A stretch of 64,000 bases of DNA from Paracoccaceae bacterium (GTDB lineage: Bacteria; Pseudomonadota; Alphaproteobacteria; Rhodobacterales; Rhodobacteraceae), in the NCBI GenBank assembly GCA_007694945.1, contig REER01000053.1, positions 36,387-100,386 of the forward strand. The letters are read 5' to 3'. The position numbers and the translations under genes are program-made. The notes under the pieces are model-generated. The model did no database searches and was not told where the DNA came from. It saw only the letters and a list, made by a program, of their open reading frames with translations. Below, piece by piece: positions 1-8,921 of the stretch (position 1 is its first letter; each line of letters begins with the position of its first letter).

Positions 1-953
1 AGCCCTTTAATGACGGTGAAGAGCGCCACAGTGGCACCCAGAATCCGTCCTAGTTTCGCGCGCAAGAGTTCCGCTGCATCGGGGTTGCGCTTCTGCGGCA
101 TGATGGATGACCCCGTGGAGAAGCGGTCCGACATGCGCACGAAGCGGAACTGCGCCGAGGACCAGATCACCAGCTCTTCGGCAAATCGCGAGAGGTGGGT
201 TGCGCAGATGGCGGATGAACTGAGGAACTCGAGAGCGAAATCGCGGTCAGAGACCGAATCGAGCGAATTCGCCGTGGGCCGATCGAAACCCAGCACCGCA
301 GCAGTCGCGTGCCGGTCGATGGGAAAGGAGGTCCCCGCAAGGGCCGCCGCGCCCAGGGGGCATTCATTCATCCGACGCCTTGCATCCTCGAAACGGCTCT
401 TGTCGCGGGCGAACATCTCGACATAGGCGAGCATGTGATGGCCCCAAGTCACCGGCTGGGCGGTTTGCAGATGGGTGAAGCCGGGCATGACCCAGTCGGC
501 CCCGGCCTCGGCCTGCCCGAGGAACGCGCGCATTAGCGCTTCCAGCCCCGCAATCGCGGCATCGCACTGCTCGCGCACCCAGAGCCGGAAATCGAGCGCG
601 ACCTGATCGTTGCGCGAACGCGCAGTGTGCAGCCGCCCGGCAGGCGCGCCGATAATCTCGCGCAGTCGCGCCTCGACATTCATGTGAATGTCTTCGAGTG
701 CGGTTGAGAAGGCGAAATCACCGCGCGTGATTTCATCCTGCACCTGCACGAGCCCGGCATCGATGGCCTTGGCATCGGCCTCCGAGATGATCCCGCAGAC
801 AGCGAGCATGGCGGCGTGGGCACGCGAACCAGCAATGTCCTGCGGAGCAAGTCGCTTGTCGAACTCGATCGAGGCATTGATCGCCTCCATGATAGCATCG
901 GGCCCTGCACTGAACCGCCCGCCCCACATCGAATTCGCGGATGTCTTGCTCAT
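1..953 (-). CDS. argH: Argininosuccinate lyase, 3' end cut by window edge
   Basis: Splits argininosuccinate into arginine and fumarate, the last step of arginine synthesis, in the cytoplasm. It starts at an ATG (951-953) with an AGGG about 8 nt upstream, and 317 codons are visible; the family is about 460 residues, so roughly 145 are missing beyond the left edge. Seen directly: the family opening MWGGRFS at residues 9-15, the [11 protein letters not shown] block, [16 protein letters not shown], and the fumarase/aspartase-superfamily signature [11 protein letters not shown] at 281-291, which carries the mobile catalytic serine loop. No neighbouring arginine gene is visible inside the window, apart from carB about 7 kb away, which supplies carbamoyl phosphate to the same pathway. 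Confidence 0.95.
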   Translation of the reverse strand, partial: MSKTSANSMWGGRFSAGPDAIMEAINASIEFDKRLAPQDIAGSRAHAAMLAVCGIISEADAKAIDAGLVQVQDEITRGDFAFSTALEDIHMNVEARLREIIGAPAGRLHTARSRNDQVALDFRLWVREQCDAAIAGLEALMRAFLGQAEAGADWVMPGFTHLQTAQPVTWGHHMLAYVEMFARDKSRFEDARRRMNECPLGAAALAGTSFPIDRHATAAVLGFDRPTANSLDSVSDRDFALEFLSSSAICATHLSRFAEELVIWSSAQFRFVRMSDRFSTGSSIMPQKRNPDAAELLRAKLGRILGATVALFTVIKG

Positions 954-1078
954 CACATGGCCCTTTCGCACACGCTGGATACCGCGCGGCTATACGCAAG
1001 CCGAGCCACGAGTGCAATCAACCCAGCCTACCTTTAGGCTCGCGAAATGTGTCGCGCATTTTATACAAGCTGCGTCCT

Positions 1079-1093
1079 TTAACTCCCGATTAA
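1079..1093. promoter_or_regulatory. Perfect CtrA-type site (TTAA-N7-TTAA)
   Basis: TTAA (1079-1082), seven bases, TTAA (1090-1093) lies 40 nt before the ATG of the EAL-domain gene. TTAA-N7-TTAA is the established full binding motif of the alphaproteobacterial response regulator CtrA. Its position fits control of the EAL gene; argH, which diverges from it, starts 126 nt away. That CtrA binds here is inferred from the motif alone. Confidence 0.65.
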
Positions 1094-1133
1094 ACCTGGT
1101 GCGGCAAGGTGCTCCAAACGGACGGAGACACGC

Positions 1134-1979
1134 ATGTCACAACACATCCCGCACAGCCGCTTTCCGGATGATATCGTGTTTTCCTCGCCTCTATCGGCCG
1201 CTGCGGAAGAACAACGCCGTGTCACTTTGGCGCTTGTCAGAGACGCCCTAGATCAACGCCGGAGCATTCTCGCCTTTCAGCCGGTTGTACAGGCCCGCAT
1301 GCCAAAGCGCGCTGCCTTCTACGAAGGACTGATCCGCATTATCGACCACACTGGCAGAGTGATCCCGGCAATCGACTTCATGGATGCCGTCGAAACCAAT
1401 GAACTTGGGCGCCGGATCGATTGCCTTGCGTTGGAAATGGGTCTTGCAACGCTCGCCAACGAGCCCTCGATCCGGGTCTCGATTAACATGTCGGCGCGCT
1501 CGATCGGCTATCCTGAATGGCTGGCGACATTGGAACGCGGGCTGCGCAATGCCCCGGATATCGGCGAACGCCTGATCCTCGAGATCACTGAATCCTCAGC
1601 CATGCTTATGCCGGATCTGGTTACAGTCTTCATGCAGGACATGCAGGAGCGCGGCATCTGCTTCGCATTGGATGATTTTGGCGCGGGTTACACGGCGTTC
1701 CGGTACCTGAAGGATTTCTATTTCGACATAGTCAAGATCGACGGTAGCTTCATTTCCGACATTGCGAATAACCCTGACAACCAGATCCTCGCGCAGGCCC
1801 TGGTCCTGATCGCCCGGCATTTCGATATGTTCACTGTCGCCGAATCGGTAGAGACAGCCGAGGATGCGCGTCTGTTGGTCGATATGGGTGTCGATTGTCT
1901 GCAAGGGTATTTCTTCGGTGCACCCGCGACACAGGAGCCGTGGAAGGTCTCGCATCTCAAGACTAGGATGACGGGTTGA
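1134..1979 (+). CDS. Stand-alone EAL-domain protein, probable c-di-GMP phosphodiesterase
   Basis: 281 residues, almost all of it one EAL domain that would hydrolyse the second messenger c-di-GMP; no transmembrane, GGDEF or sensory domain is visible. The signature is degenerate (YEGL at 63-66 in place of EAL/EVL), but the residues that bind metal and substrate in the family all seem to be kept: E64, N118 (SINMS), E150 (LEITES), D180-D181 (DDFGAGY), K201 (KIDGSFI), E237 (AESVET in place of EGVET) and Q257 (LQGYFF). It is therefore probably active. The ATG follows a GACGGAGACACGC stretch giving a GGAG ribosome site. A perfect CtrA-type motif lies at 1079-1093, which suggests cell-cycle or motility control. 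No partner gene adjoins. Confidence 0.88.
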   Translation: MSQHIPHSRFPDDIVFSSPLSAAAEEQRRVTLALVRDALDQRRSILAFQPVVQARMPKRAAFYEGLIRIIDHTGRVIPAIDFMDAVETNELGRRIDCLALEMGLATLANEPSIRVSINMSARSIGYPEWLATLERGLRNAPDIGERLILEITESSAMLMPDLVTVFMQDMQERGICFALDDFGAGYTAFRYLKDFYFDIVKIDGSFISDIANNPDNQILAQALVLIARHFDMFTVAESVETAEDARLLVDMGVDCLQGYFFGAPATQEPWKVSHLKTRMTG

Positions 1980-2331
1980 ACCGAGAATGTCGGAGGCCTT
2001 GCTGATAGCATCGGATCGATTGTCCGGTCGCGTTCGGTATGGGTCGCGTTTTTTCCTGCCATCGCGTCAATCTGTAAGCTGGCCGCTCTGACCTTTTCGC
2101 TTTGGCACAGGAGCGTGGTGCGTGGTCGGAGTTGCTGCAACCATGTCGCTTGGTGTTAACGATGGACATTGTCAGAACTAGGATCATGTCAGCACGCGGA
2201 AATCACGGGGAGCGTTATTGGCCGCAGATCCAAGCCTGCCGCGCACCCGTAGTTAGCCGGGTAAAGAACGCCAGTCTTCGCAAGCGACGCGGGCCTCTGA
2301 CCCCTCGGTTCGCATGTCGCCATCATGGCAC
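1980..2331. other. Gene-free gap between converging genes
   Basis: About 350 bases lie between the EAL gene (rightward) and the FAD oxidoreductase (leftward). I found no convincing reading frame, tRNA, repeat or strong terminator hairpin. A lone GTTAAC half-site sits near 2155. A small RNA cannot be excluded by eye. Confidence 0.5.
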
Positions 2332-3438
2332 TCAGGTACGAAACTGACTCATGAAGCGTGCATCGATCCGGTCTTTCAAATACCACAGCCAGCGGCCCTC
2401 CAGCGTGAGGCCCCATTTTTCGCCCAGCGCCGATTGATCACCCAGCGAGACGAGCTTGAGGTAATCGCGCTGTGGTTGATAAACTCGCCAGGCGCCAGCG
2501 CCCAGCGCGGCACGCAAATTCGCCATAAGATAAGGGGCTTGCCTAACCGCATGCACGCCCGCTTTCGGGCGTGGCGCATGGGCGATATGGGCACAATCGC
2601 CGACGGCGAACACGTTCGGATCGCTGACCGTCCGCAGATGCTCATCCACTGTGATGAAACCGGCCGCAAGCTCGAGCCCCGTGCCTTGCAGCCATTCCTG
2701 AGGACGCGAACCGGCGGCACCCAGCACAAGGCTTGTGGCAATTTCCTGACCATCCGCAAGCCGCAGAGCTCGTGCACTCACTTTGGCCACTTGCGCTTGT
2801 TCGTGCCAGTGCACCCTCATGCGCTTCAGATGCGCCATCAGGCGAGCGCGCGCGCGGGGCCCGATGTGGGGCAAAAGCCGCCCACGCTCGATCACCGTGA
2901 TCTCGGGCGCCTTTTCTCGCAAGCGGTGCGCCATGGCTAGCGCCAACTCGACCCCGGCAACCCCGCCGCCGATGATGGCGACTTTCGGTGCGGCGTCCCC
3001 TGCCGCAAGGGCTGCCAGAAACCGCTCCCATGCGCGAGCATAGCCACCGAGCGGCTTTGCCGAGACCGCATTCTCCGCATAGCCTGGAATATCGGGCAAG
3101 TCCGAGGTGATCCCGATATCGAGCGAGGCCAGATCGTATCGGACCGGGGGTTGGTCTTTCAGTTGAATCAGACGCCTGTCACGGTCCAGCCCCTCTGCCC
3201 GACCCAATATCAGACGCGCTTCTGCGCGATCAGCCAATTGCACTAGGTCTATCTCCAGGTCCTCTCGGCCATAATGCCCTGCGATAAACCCCGGCAGCAT
3301 GCCGGTATAGGGCGCAGTCGGGTCAGGATTGATCAGAGTCAACTGCACCGCAGGCAACGGACGAATCGCCAGTGCGTGCAACAGCAGTGCATGGGTGTGG
3401 CCACCACCGATGAGGACAAGGCCGCGCGCTTCGGACAA
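2332..3438 (-). CDS. FAD/NAD(P)-dependent oxidoreductase of the SelD-associated type
   Basis: 368 residues of the NDH-2-like pyridine nucleotide-disulphide oxidoreductase fold. The N-terminal dinucleotide loop is VLIGGGHTHALLL (8-20), followed by the NPDPTAPYTGMLPGFIAGHY block typical of the subfamily that in many bacteria is fused in front of selenide water dikinase (SelD). A second loop, IIGGGVAGVELAL (155-167), would bind NAD(P)H, and VFAVGDCAHI (277-286) is the FAD motif. Here the protein ends at residue 368 with no SelD domain and no selenium gene beside it. Its electron acceptor and substrate are unknown. It transcribes leftward alone, converging on the EAL gene. Confidence 0.8.
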   Translation of the reverse strand: MSEARGLVLIGGGHTHALLLHALAIRPLPAVQLTLINPDPTAPYTGMLPGFIAGHYGREDLEIDLVQLADRAEARLILGRAEGLDRDRRLIQLKDQPPVRYDLASLDIGITSDLPDIPGYAENAVSAKPLGGYARAWERFLAALAAGDAAPKVAIIGGGVAGVELALAMAHRLREKAPEITVIERGRLLPHIGPRARARLMAHLKRMRVHWHEQAQVAKVSARALRLADGQEIATSLVLGAAGSRPQEWLQGTGLELAAGFITVDEHLRTVSDPNVFAVGDCAHIAHAPRPKAGVHAVRQAPYLMANLRAALGAGAWRVYQPQRDYLKLVSLGDQSALGEKWGLTLEGRWLWYLKDRIDARFMSQFRT

Positions 3439-3744
3439 TCAAGGCTCCTGTACTGGTTATCATTTTCGCTTAACGCAACAGGTGGCTAATGACGAGAGAG
3501 ACGCGCTGCGGCACAAAGCCTCTGGCGGCACACTACAAGCATGGAACTGGAGGCTTAGCCATCTGATCAACGCGATTTCGAGACCCCTCGGGCAATCTGG
3601 CGCCGGTGTGATAGCCTGTCCTTCCTGGCTGAAAGCGCGGTCTATTTAAAAAATCCGAATTCAAGAAACCTCTTTATCCACGGCCCTGCCGGGCGTAAGA
3701 TCACGAAATTGTTAACGTAATAGCGATTCTCTCGGGTGCGCCCC
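3439..3744. other. Divergent intergenic region
   Basis: About 300 bases separate the divergently transcribed oxidoreductase and di-haem peroxidase genes, so both promoters should lie here. Two TTAAC half-sites (near 3472 and 3713) and one near-match to a DnaA box (TTATCCACG, 3674-3682) are visible; none is enough to name an operator. No gene was seen. Confidence 0.5.
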
Positions 3745-5400
3745 ATGCGTCATTGGTCAATTCCCTTCTTCCTGTTCACGCTTGCCACAAGCGTCATCCC
3801 GATCCACGCCCAAACACTGAATCACAGCTACAGCGCCATGGAGCAGGGGGACTTTTACCAGGCCTTCATGGCGCTCCGGCAAATGGAGCGCGCCGGTGAC
3901 CCGCAGGCACGCGCTTTGCTCCAGAATGTGTTCCTGGCACCTTCCCCTCAACTCGGTGTTGCGATGCCTGCACCGCCTGCTGCCATGCCAGAGCCAGCAG
4001 CTCCAACATCGGCGGTGGTCCAGACGCGCGTGCCCCCTGCCCCGCTACGTTCGCTGCGTCCGCAGACGCGGCCGGTCCCGGTGGCTCTACGCCCGCAACC
4101 TGTCCCAAGCAGCCGCGACACCGCGTCATTCGCCCTTCCCGACCCGCTGGACGAGACCAGTTTCCGGGCTCTTGATCAGGAACTTGCGCAGATTGGCCAA
4201 CTTCTGTTCTTCGACCCGATCCTGTCAGGCAACAAGGATATTTCCTGCGCGACTTGCCATCACCCGCAACTCGGCTCTGGTGACGGGGTGTCGCTTGGTT
4301 TGGGAACGGGAGCGACAGGGCTCGGCCCCGAGCGGCAAGCCGATGGGCCACTGGCCGCAAGCATGCGCATCCCACGCAATGCGCCTGCGCTTTGGAATCT
4401 TGGGGCGCGCGAGTTGCGGGTCATGTTTCACGATGGCCGGGTCGAGGTCGATCCAGCCAATCCGGCTGGCTTTCTGACGCCGCAGGGGCCACTCGACTAC
4501 ATGTCCTTCGATTCCGTGCTGGCCGTGCAGGCTCTGTTCCCGCCGACCTCGCCCGAGGAAATGGCAGGTCGCTCGGGCGAGAACCGGATTGCCGATGCTG
4601 TTGCGACTGAGCATTTCCATGGCGATGACGGGGTCTGGGGGCTGCTGGCCGCGCGGGTGGATGCGATCGCGGAGTATCATGCGGCGTTCAATGTCTATCG
4701 CGGTCGTGCAGCACCTGTAGGGATTGATGAGATCGCCAACGCGCTGGCCGCTTTCATGGAATGGGAGTTCCGCGCAATAGACTCCCCCTTCGACCGCTAT
4801 TTACGCGAGGAAGCCGCGTTGCCCTCCGAAGCAGGCGAAGGGATGCGGCTCTTCTATGGCAAGGCTGGCTGTGCCGCGTGCCATTCGGGCCCGCTGATGA
4901 CGGACCAAGATTTTCATGCCATGGGCACGCCGCCTATCGGGCCGGGCAAGCAACGAGATACCGAAGGCTATACCATGGATATCGGCCGGGCGTTTGTCAC
5001 CGGGGACGAGGCCGATGCCTACGCCTTCCGCACACCCATGCTGCGCAATGTGACCCAGACCGGACCGTGGGGGCATTCAGGCGCGTTCTCTGACCTGCGC
5101 GATTTTCTCGAGCACCACCTCGACCCCGTGTCGGGACTAGACACCTATAAACCACAGGCCATCTTGCCCGAGTTACACGCCGATTTCGATGATTACGATA
5201 TGCTCGGCAATGAGAAACTCATCGCACAGATTCGTGCCGCGGCAGCGCGGTCCATGGCGCAACGCCCGCTTGTGACCCTTGACGCGGATGAAATCGGCTT
5301 TCTGCTTTCTTTTCTTGAAGCACTCACCGACGAGACAGCCCGGGATGGGCGCATGGGTGTGCCAGAGCGCGTGCCGAGTGGCCTGCCCGTCATCCGTTGA
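3745..5400 (+). CDS. Di-haem cytochrome-c peroxidase/MauG-family protein with N-terminal repeat and proline-rich linker
   Basis: Exported periplasmic protein that should carry two c-type haems. An ATG at 3745 gives 551 residues; a GTG three codons earlier (3736) is the alternative. A signal peptide ends near HAQ (about residue 23 from the ATG). Next comes a single TPR/Sel1-like segment (AMEQGDFYQAFMALRQMERA), then about 65 residues rich in Pro/Ala, and then the CcpA/MauG catalytic part with haem motifs CATCH and CAACH (171-175 and 379-383, counted from the GTG). The family usually reduces hydrogen peroxide with cytochrome c electrons or oxidises protein side chains; which applies here cannot be told. 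The N-terminal extension makes it about 200 residues longer than a minimal CcpA. It converges on carB, whose stop is 9 nt away. Confidence 0.85.
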   Translation: MRHWSIPFFLFTLATSVIPIHAQTLNHSYSAMEQGDFYQAFMALRQMERAGDPQARALLQNVFLAPSPQLGVAMPAPPAAMPEPAAPTSAVVQTRVPPAPLRSLRPQTRPVPVALRPQPVPSSRDTASFALPDPLDETSFRALDQELAQIGQLLFFDPILSGNKDISCATCHHPQLGSGDGVSLGLGTGATGLGPERQADGPLAASMRIPRNAPALWNLGARELRVMFHDGRVEVDPANPAGFLTPQGPLDYMSFDSVLAVQALFPPTSPEEMAGRSGENRIADAVATEHFHGDDGVWGLLAARVDAIAEYHAAFNVYRGRAAPVGIDEIANALAAFMEWEFRAIDSPFDRYLREEAALPSEAGEGMRLFYGKAGCAACHSGPLMTDQDFHAMGTPPIGPGKQRDTEGYTMDIGRAFVTGDEADAYAFRTPMLRNVTQTGPWGHSGAFSDLRDFLEHHLDPVSGLDTYKPQAILPELHADFDDYDMLGNEKLIAQIRAAAARSMAQRPLVTLDADEIGFLLSFLEALTDETARDGRMGVPERVPSGLPVIR

Positions 5401-5409
5401 AGCGCACGC

Positions 5410-8400
5410 TCACCCGACCGGGTGCTGCAGTGCGCGCACGCCGATCTCGCCTTCCTCACGCGCCTTGATCGCTTCCACAGCGGCATGACTGCCTGCAGCG
5501 GTCGTGAAATAGGGGATCTTGTCGTAGAGCGCGACCGCCCGGATTTCGCGGCTGTCCTCGATGGCCTGCGCGCCCTCGGTGGTATTGAGCACCATGACAA
5601 TCTCGCCTGATTTCATCAGATCGACGATATTAGGGCGGCCCTCATAGACCTTGTTCACAGTCTCGCAGGACACATCATGCGCTGCGAGCCATTCGGCGGT
5701 GCCACGGGTCGCGACCAGTGTGAAACCCAGCGCAGTCAGGCTCTGCGCCGTCTCGAGCATGAGCGGTCCCTTGTCGAAATCCTTGATCGAGACGAAAACC
5801 CGGCCCTCTTCCGGCAGATTGACCCCGGCGCCAAGCTGCGCCTTGTAGAAGGCGCGCGCGAAATTGCGCGCCCAGCCCATCACTTCGCCAGTCGAGCGCA
5901 TCTCGGGGCCGAGCAGAGTGTCCACACCCGGGAAACGTGCGAAAGGCAGGACAGCTTCCTTGACCGAGAACCAGGGCGTCTGCGGATCGGCCAGCGTCAG
6001 CGGATCGGCTAGCGGCAGCGGCTCTGAGGGTGCGACATCCGTCTTGTAGGGCGCGCGCATCGGGAATGCCGAAAGGCGCTCGCCCGCCATCAGTCGCGCG
6101 GCGATCGAGGCAATGGCGCTGTCCGTCGCCTTGGCCACAAAGGGCACTGTGCGCGAGGCTCGGGGGTTCACCTCCAGCACGAAAATCTCGCCATCCTTGA
6201 TGGCGAATTGCACATTCATCAGGCCCACGACATTCAGGCCCTTTGCCAGCGCCTCGGTCTGGCGGCGCAGTTCGACGATAGTGTTCGGGCTCAGCGTATA
6301 GGGCGGCAGCGAGCAGGCCGAATCGCCTGAATGCACGCCCGCCTCCTCAATATGCTGCATGATCCCCGCGACATGCACGGCCTCGCCGTCGCAAAGCGCA
6401 TCCACATCGACCTCGACCGCGCCGACAAGATAGCTGTCCAGAAGCACAGGGTTCTTGCCCGAGACGACCACCGCCTCGCGGATGTAGCGTTCCAGATGCG
6501 CGTCATCGCGCACGATCTCCATCGCGCGCCCGCCCAGCACATAGGACGGGCGAATGACCAGCGGATAGCCCACCTGTTGCGCAATCTCGAAAGCCTGTTG
6601 CGGGGTCGTGGCGATGCCATTGACCGGCTGGCGCAGGCCCAGCTTGTGCAACAGCGCCTGAAACCGCTCGCGATCCTCGGCAAGGTCGATTGCATCGGGC
6701 GAGGTTCCAAGGATCGGGATGCCCTCGGCCTCCAGCGCATTGGCGAGTTTGAGCGGCGTCTGCCCGCCGAATTGCACGATTACGCCATGAAGTGTGCCGC
6801 GTTCCTGTTCCACGCGCAGGATTTCCAGCACATGCTCCAACGTCAGTGGCTCGAAATACAGCCTGTCCGAGGTGTCATAATCCGTGCTGACCGTCTCGGG
6901 GTTGCAGTTGATCATGATCGTCTCATAGCCCGCATCGGTCAGCGCGAAACAGGCATGACAGCAGCAATAATCGAACTCGATCCCCTGTCCGATCCGGTTG
7001 GGGCCGCCACCCAGAATGACGACCTTCTTGCGGTCGGAGGGCCGCGCCTCGCACTCCACTTCGCCCATGACGGGGGACTCGTAGGTCGAATACATGTATG
7101 GCGTCTGCGCCTCGAATTCGGCGGCGCAGGTGTCGATGCGCTTGAAGACCGCGTTGACGCCAAGATTGCGCCGCGCGCGGCGGACCTGATCCTCGTCGCG
7201 CCCCGTAAGCGCGGCGAGACGCGCATCGGTGAGGCCCAGCATCTTGAGCGTACGCAACCCCTGCTCCGACATGGGAAGGCCCTCGCGACGGATGGTCTCC
7301 TCCACATCGATGATCTCGCGGATTCGTGTCAGAAACCAAGGGTCAAAAGCGGTCGCTGCCTGTATCTCATCATCCGAAAGCCCCTCGCGCATGGCTTGGG
7401 CAATCAGCCGGAGCCGGTCCGGTGTCTGGGCGCTGATCGCCTTGACGATAGCGGCGCGGTCCGGCGCCCCGGGAATTGCGATTTCGTCAAAGCCGCTCTG
7501 CCCCGTCTCCATAGACGCGAGCGCCTTTTGCATCGATTCATGGAAGGTCCGGCCAATAGCCATTGCCTCGCCGACCGATTTCATGGCCGTGGTCAATTCA
7601 GGTTTCGAGCCGGGAAATTTTTCGAAAGCGAACCTTGGGATTTTGGTGACCACATAATCTATGGTTGGTTCGAAACTCGCCGGCGTCACTTTCGTGATAT
7701 CGTTGTCCAGCTCGTCGAGCGTGTATCCCACCGCCAGCTTCGCGGCGATCTTGGCGATGGGAAAGCCCGTTGCCTTGGACGCCAGCGCAGACGAGCGCGA
7801 CACGCGCGGGTTCATCTCGATCACGACCATACGTCCGTTTTCGGGGTTGATCGCCCATTGCACATTTGAACCGCCTGTCTCGACCCCGATCTCGCGCAAC
7901 ACGGCAATCGAGCCATTGCGCATGATCTGGTATTCCTTGTCGGTCAGCGTCAGGGCCGGGGCAACAGTGATCGAGTCGCCTGTATGCACTCCCATCGGAT
8001 CCACATTCTCGATCGAACAGACGATGATGCAGTTGTCGGCCTTGTCGCGGACGACCTCCATCTCGAACTCTTTCCACCCCAGCAGCGACTCGTCGATCAG
8101 GATTTGCGCAACTGGTGAGGCGTCGAGCCCGGAGCGACAAATCCGTTCATAGTCATCACGGTTATAGGCCACACCTCCACCAGTACCGCCAAGTGTGTAA
8201 GCAGGGCGGATAATGGCAGGCAGGCCAATGTCTTCAAGCGCGCCCATGGCGTCGGCGACGCCTTTGCCTATATCGAACTTGCCTTTGTCCAACTTCGGAG
8301 CCGCCACGATGGTTGCGCGCGGATTCTCAAGTCCGATGCGATCCATCGCTTCGCGGAACAGCTTGCGGTCCTCGGCCATTTCGATGGCGGCGCGGTTGGC

Positions 8401-8751
8401 GCCGATCAGTTCGACAGAGAATTTCTCCAGCACCCCCATATCGGCCAGCGCCAGCGAAGTGTTGAGCCCGGTCTGCCCGCCCATCGTCGGCAAAAGCGCG
8501 TCCGGGCGCTCCTGCTCGATGATCTTGGCCACGATCTCGGGGGTGATCGGTTCGATATAGGTTGCATCGGCAAGGCCGGGGTCGGTCATGATGGTGGCCG
8601 GGTTGGAGTTGACAAGGATGACCCGGTATCCCTCTTCGCGCAAAGCCTTGCAGGCCTGCGCGCCAGAATAGTCGAATTCACAGGCCTGGCCGATGACAAT
8701 TGGCCCCGCTCCGATGATCATGATGGATTGGATGTCGGTTCTCTTCGGCAT
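5410..8751 (-). CDS. carB: Carbamoyl-phosphate synthase large subunit
   Basis: Makes carbamoyl phosphate from glutamine-derived ammonia, bicarbonate and two ATP, for arginine and pyrimidine synthesis; works with CarA, which is not in the window. 1113 residues, slightly longer than the E. coli protein (1073). The order is the usual one: first ATP-grasp half ([20 protein letters not shown] near the N-terminus), oligomerisation segment, second half ([20 protein letters not shown]), and a C-terminal MGS-like allosteric domain. I chose the ATG at 8749-8751 because GGAGGT lies about 6 nt upstream and [10 protein letters not shown] is the family opening; a longer in-frame extension to 8889 lacks a ribosome site. 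Confidence 0.97.
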   Translation of the reverse strand: MPKRTDIQSIMIIGAGPIVIGQACEFDYSGAQACKALREEGYRVILVNSNPATIMTDPGLADATYIEPITPEIVAKIIEQERPDALLPTMGGQTGLNTSLALADMGVLEKFSVELIGANRAAIEMAEDRKLFREAMDRIGLENPRATIVAAPKLDKGKFDIGKGVADAMGALEDIGLPAIIRPAYTLGGTGGGVAYNRDDYERICRSGLDASPVAQILIDESLLGWKEFEMEVVRDKADNCIIVCSIENVDPMGVHTGDSITVAPALTLTDKEYQIMRNGSIAVLREIGVETGGSNVQWAINPENGRMVVIEMNPRVSRSSALASKATGFPIAKIAAKLAVGYTLDELDNDITKVTPASFEPTIDYVVTKIPRFAFEKFPGSKPELTTAMKSVGEAMAIGRTFHESMQKALASMETGQSGFDEIAIPGAPDRAAIVKAISAQTPDRLRLIAQAMREGLSDDEIQAATAFDPWFLTRIREIIDVEETIRREGLPMSEQGLRTLKMLGLTDARLAALTGRDEDQVRRARRNLGVNAVFKRIDTCAAEFEAQTPYMYSTYESPVMGEVECEARPSDRKKVVILGGGPNRIGQGIEFDYCCCHACFALTDAGYETIMINCNPETVSTDYDTSDRLYFEPLTLEHVLEILRVEQERGTLHGVIVQFGGQTPLKLANALEAEGIPILGTSPDAIDLAEDRERFQALLHKLGLRQPVNGIATTPQQAFEIAQQVGYPLVIRPSYVLGGRAMEIVRDDAHLERYIREAVVVSGKNPVLLDSYLVGAVEVDVDALCDGEAVHVAGIMQHIEEAGVHSGDSACSLPPYTLSPNTIVELRRQTEALAKGLNVVGLMNVQFAIKDGEIFVLEVNPRASRTVPFVAKATDSAIASIAARLMAGERLSAFPMRAPYKTDVAPSEPLPLADPLTLADPQTPWFSVKEAVLPFARFPGVDTLLGPEMRSTGEVMGWARNFARAFYKAQLGAGVNLPEEGRVFVSIKDFDKGPLMLETAQSLTALGFTLVATRGTAEWLAAHDVSCETVNKVYEGRPNIVDLMKSGEIVMVLNTTEGAQAIEDSREIRAVALYDKIPYFTTAAGSHAAVEAIKAREEGEIGVRALQHPVG

Positions 8752-8921
8752 CAGTGACCTCCGGATGACCTGCACATCTGCCAGCCGGCAGACAAATTGA
8801 AGCGCGTTATAATGATGACCCACCCCAGCGCAAGACCCGTTGCAATGCCGACATTGCGCCCTGGTGCGCGTAAGGCTTATCTTTACCAAAGCAAGGCTAG
8901 ATCAGAAGTTGCAGGAACCGC

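Noticed and set aside
1980..2331. Small RNA or small gene after the EAL gene
   Set aside because: Nothing beyond chance open frames; no clear promoter or terminator.
3674..3682. DnaA-box-like TTATCCACG
   Set aside because: A single copy with one mismatch, without an AT-rich region or other boxes; not enough for an origin.
6331..7869. 512-codon open frame opposite carB
   Set aside because: Shadow of carB; the composition and lack of motifs argue against a gene.
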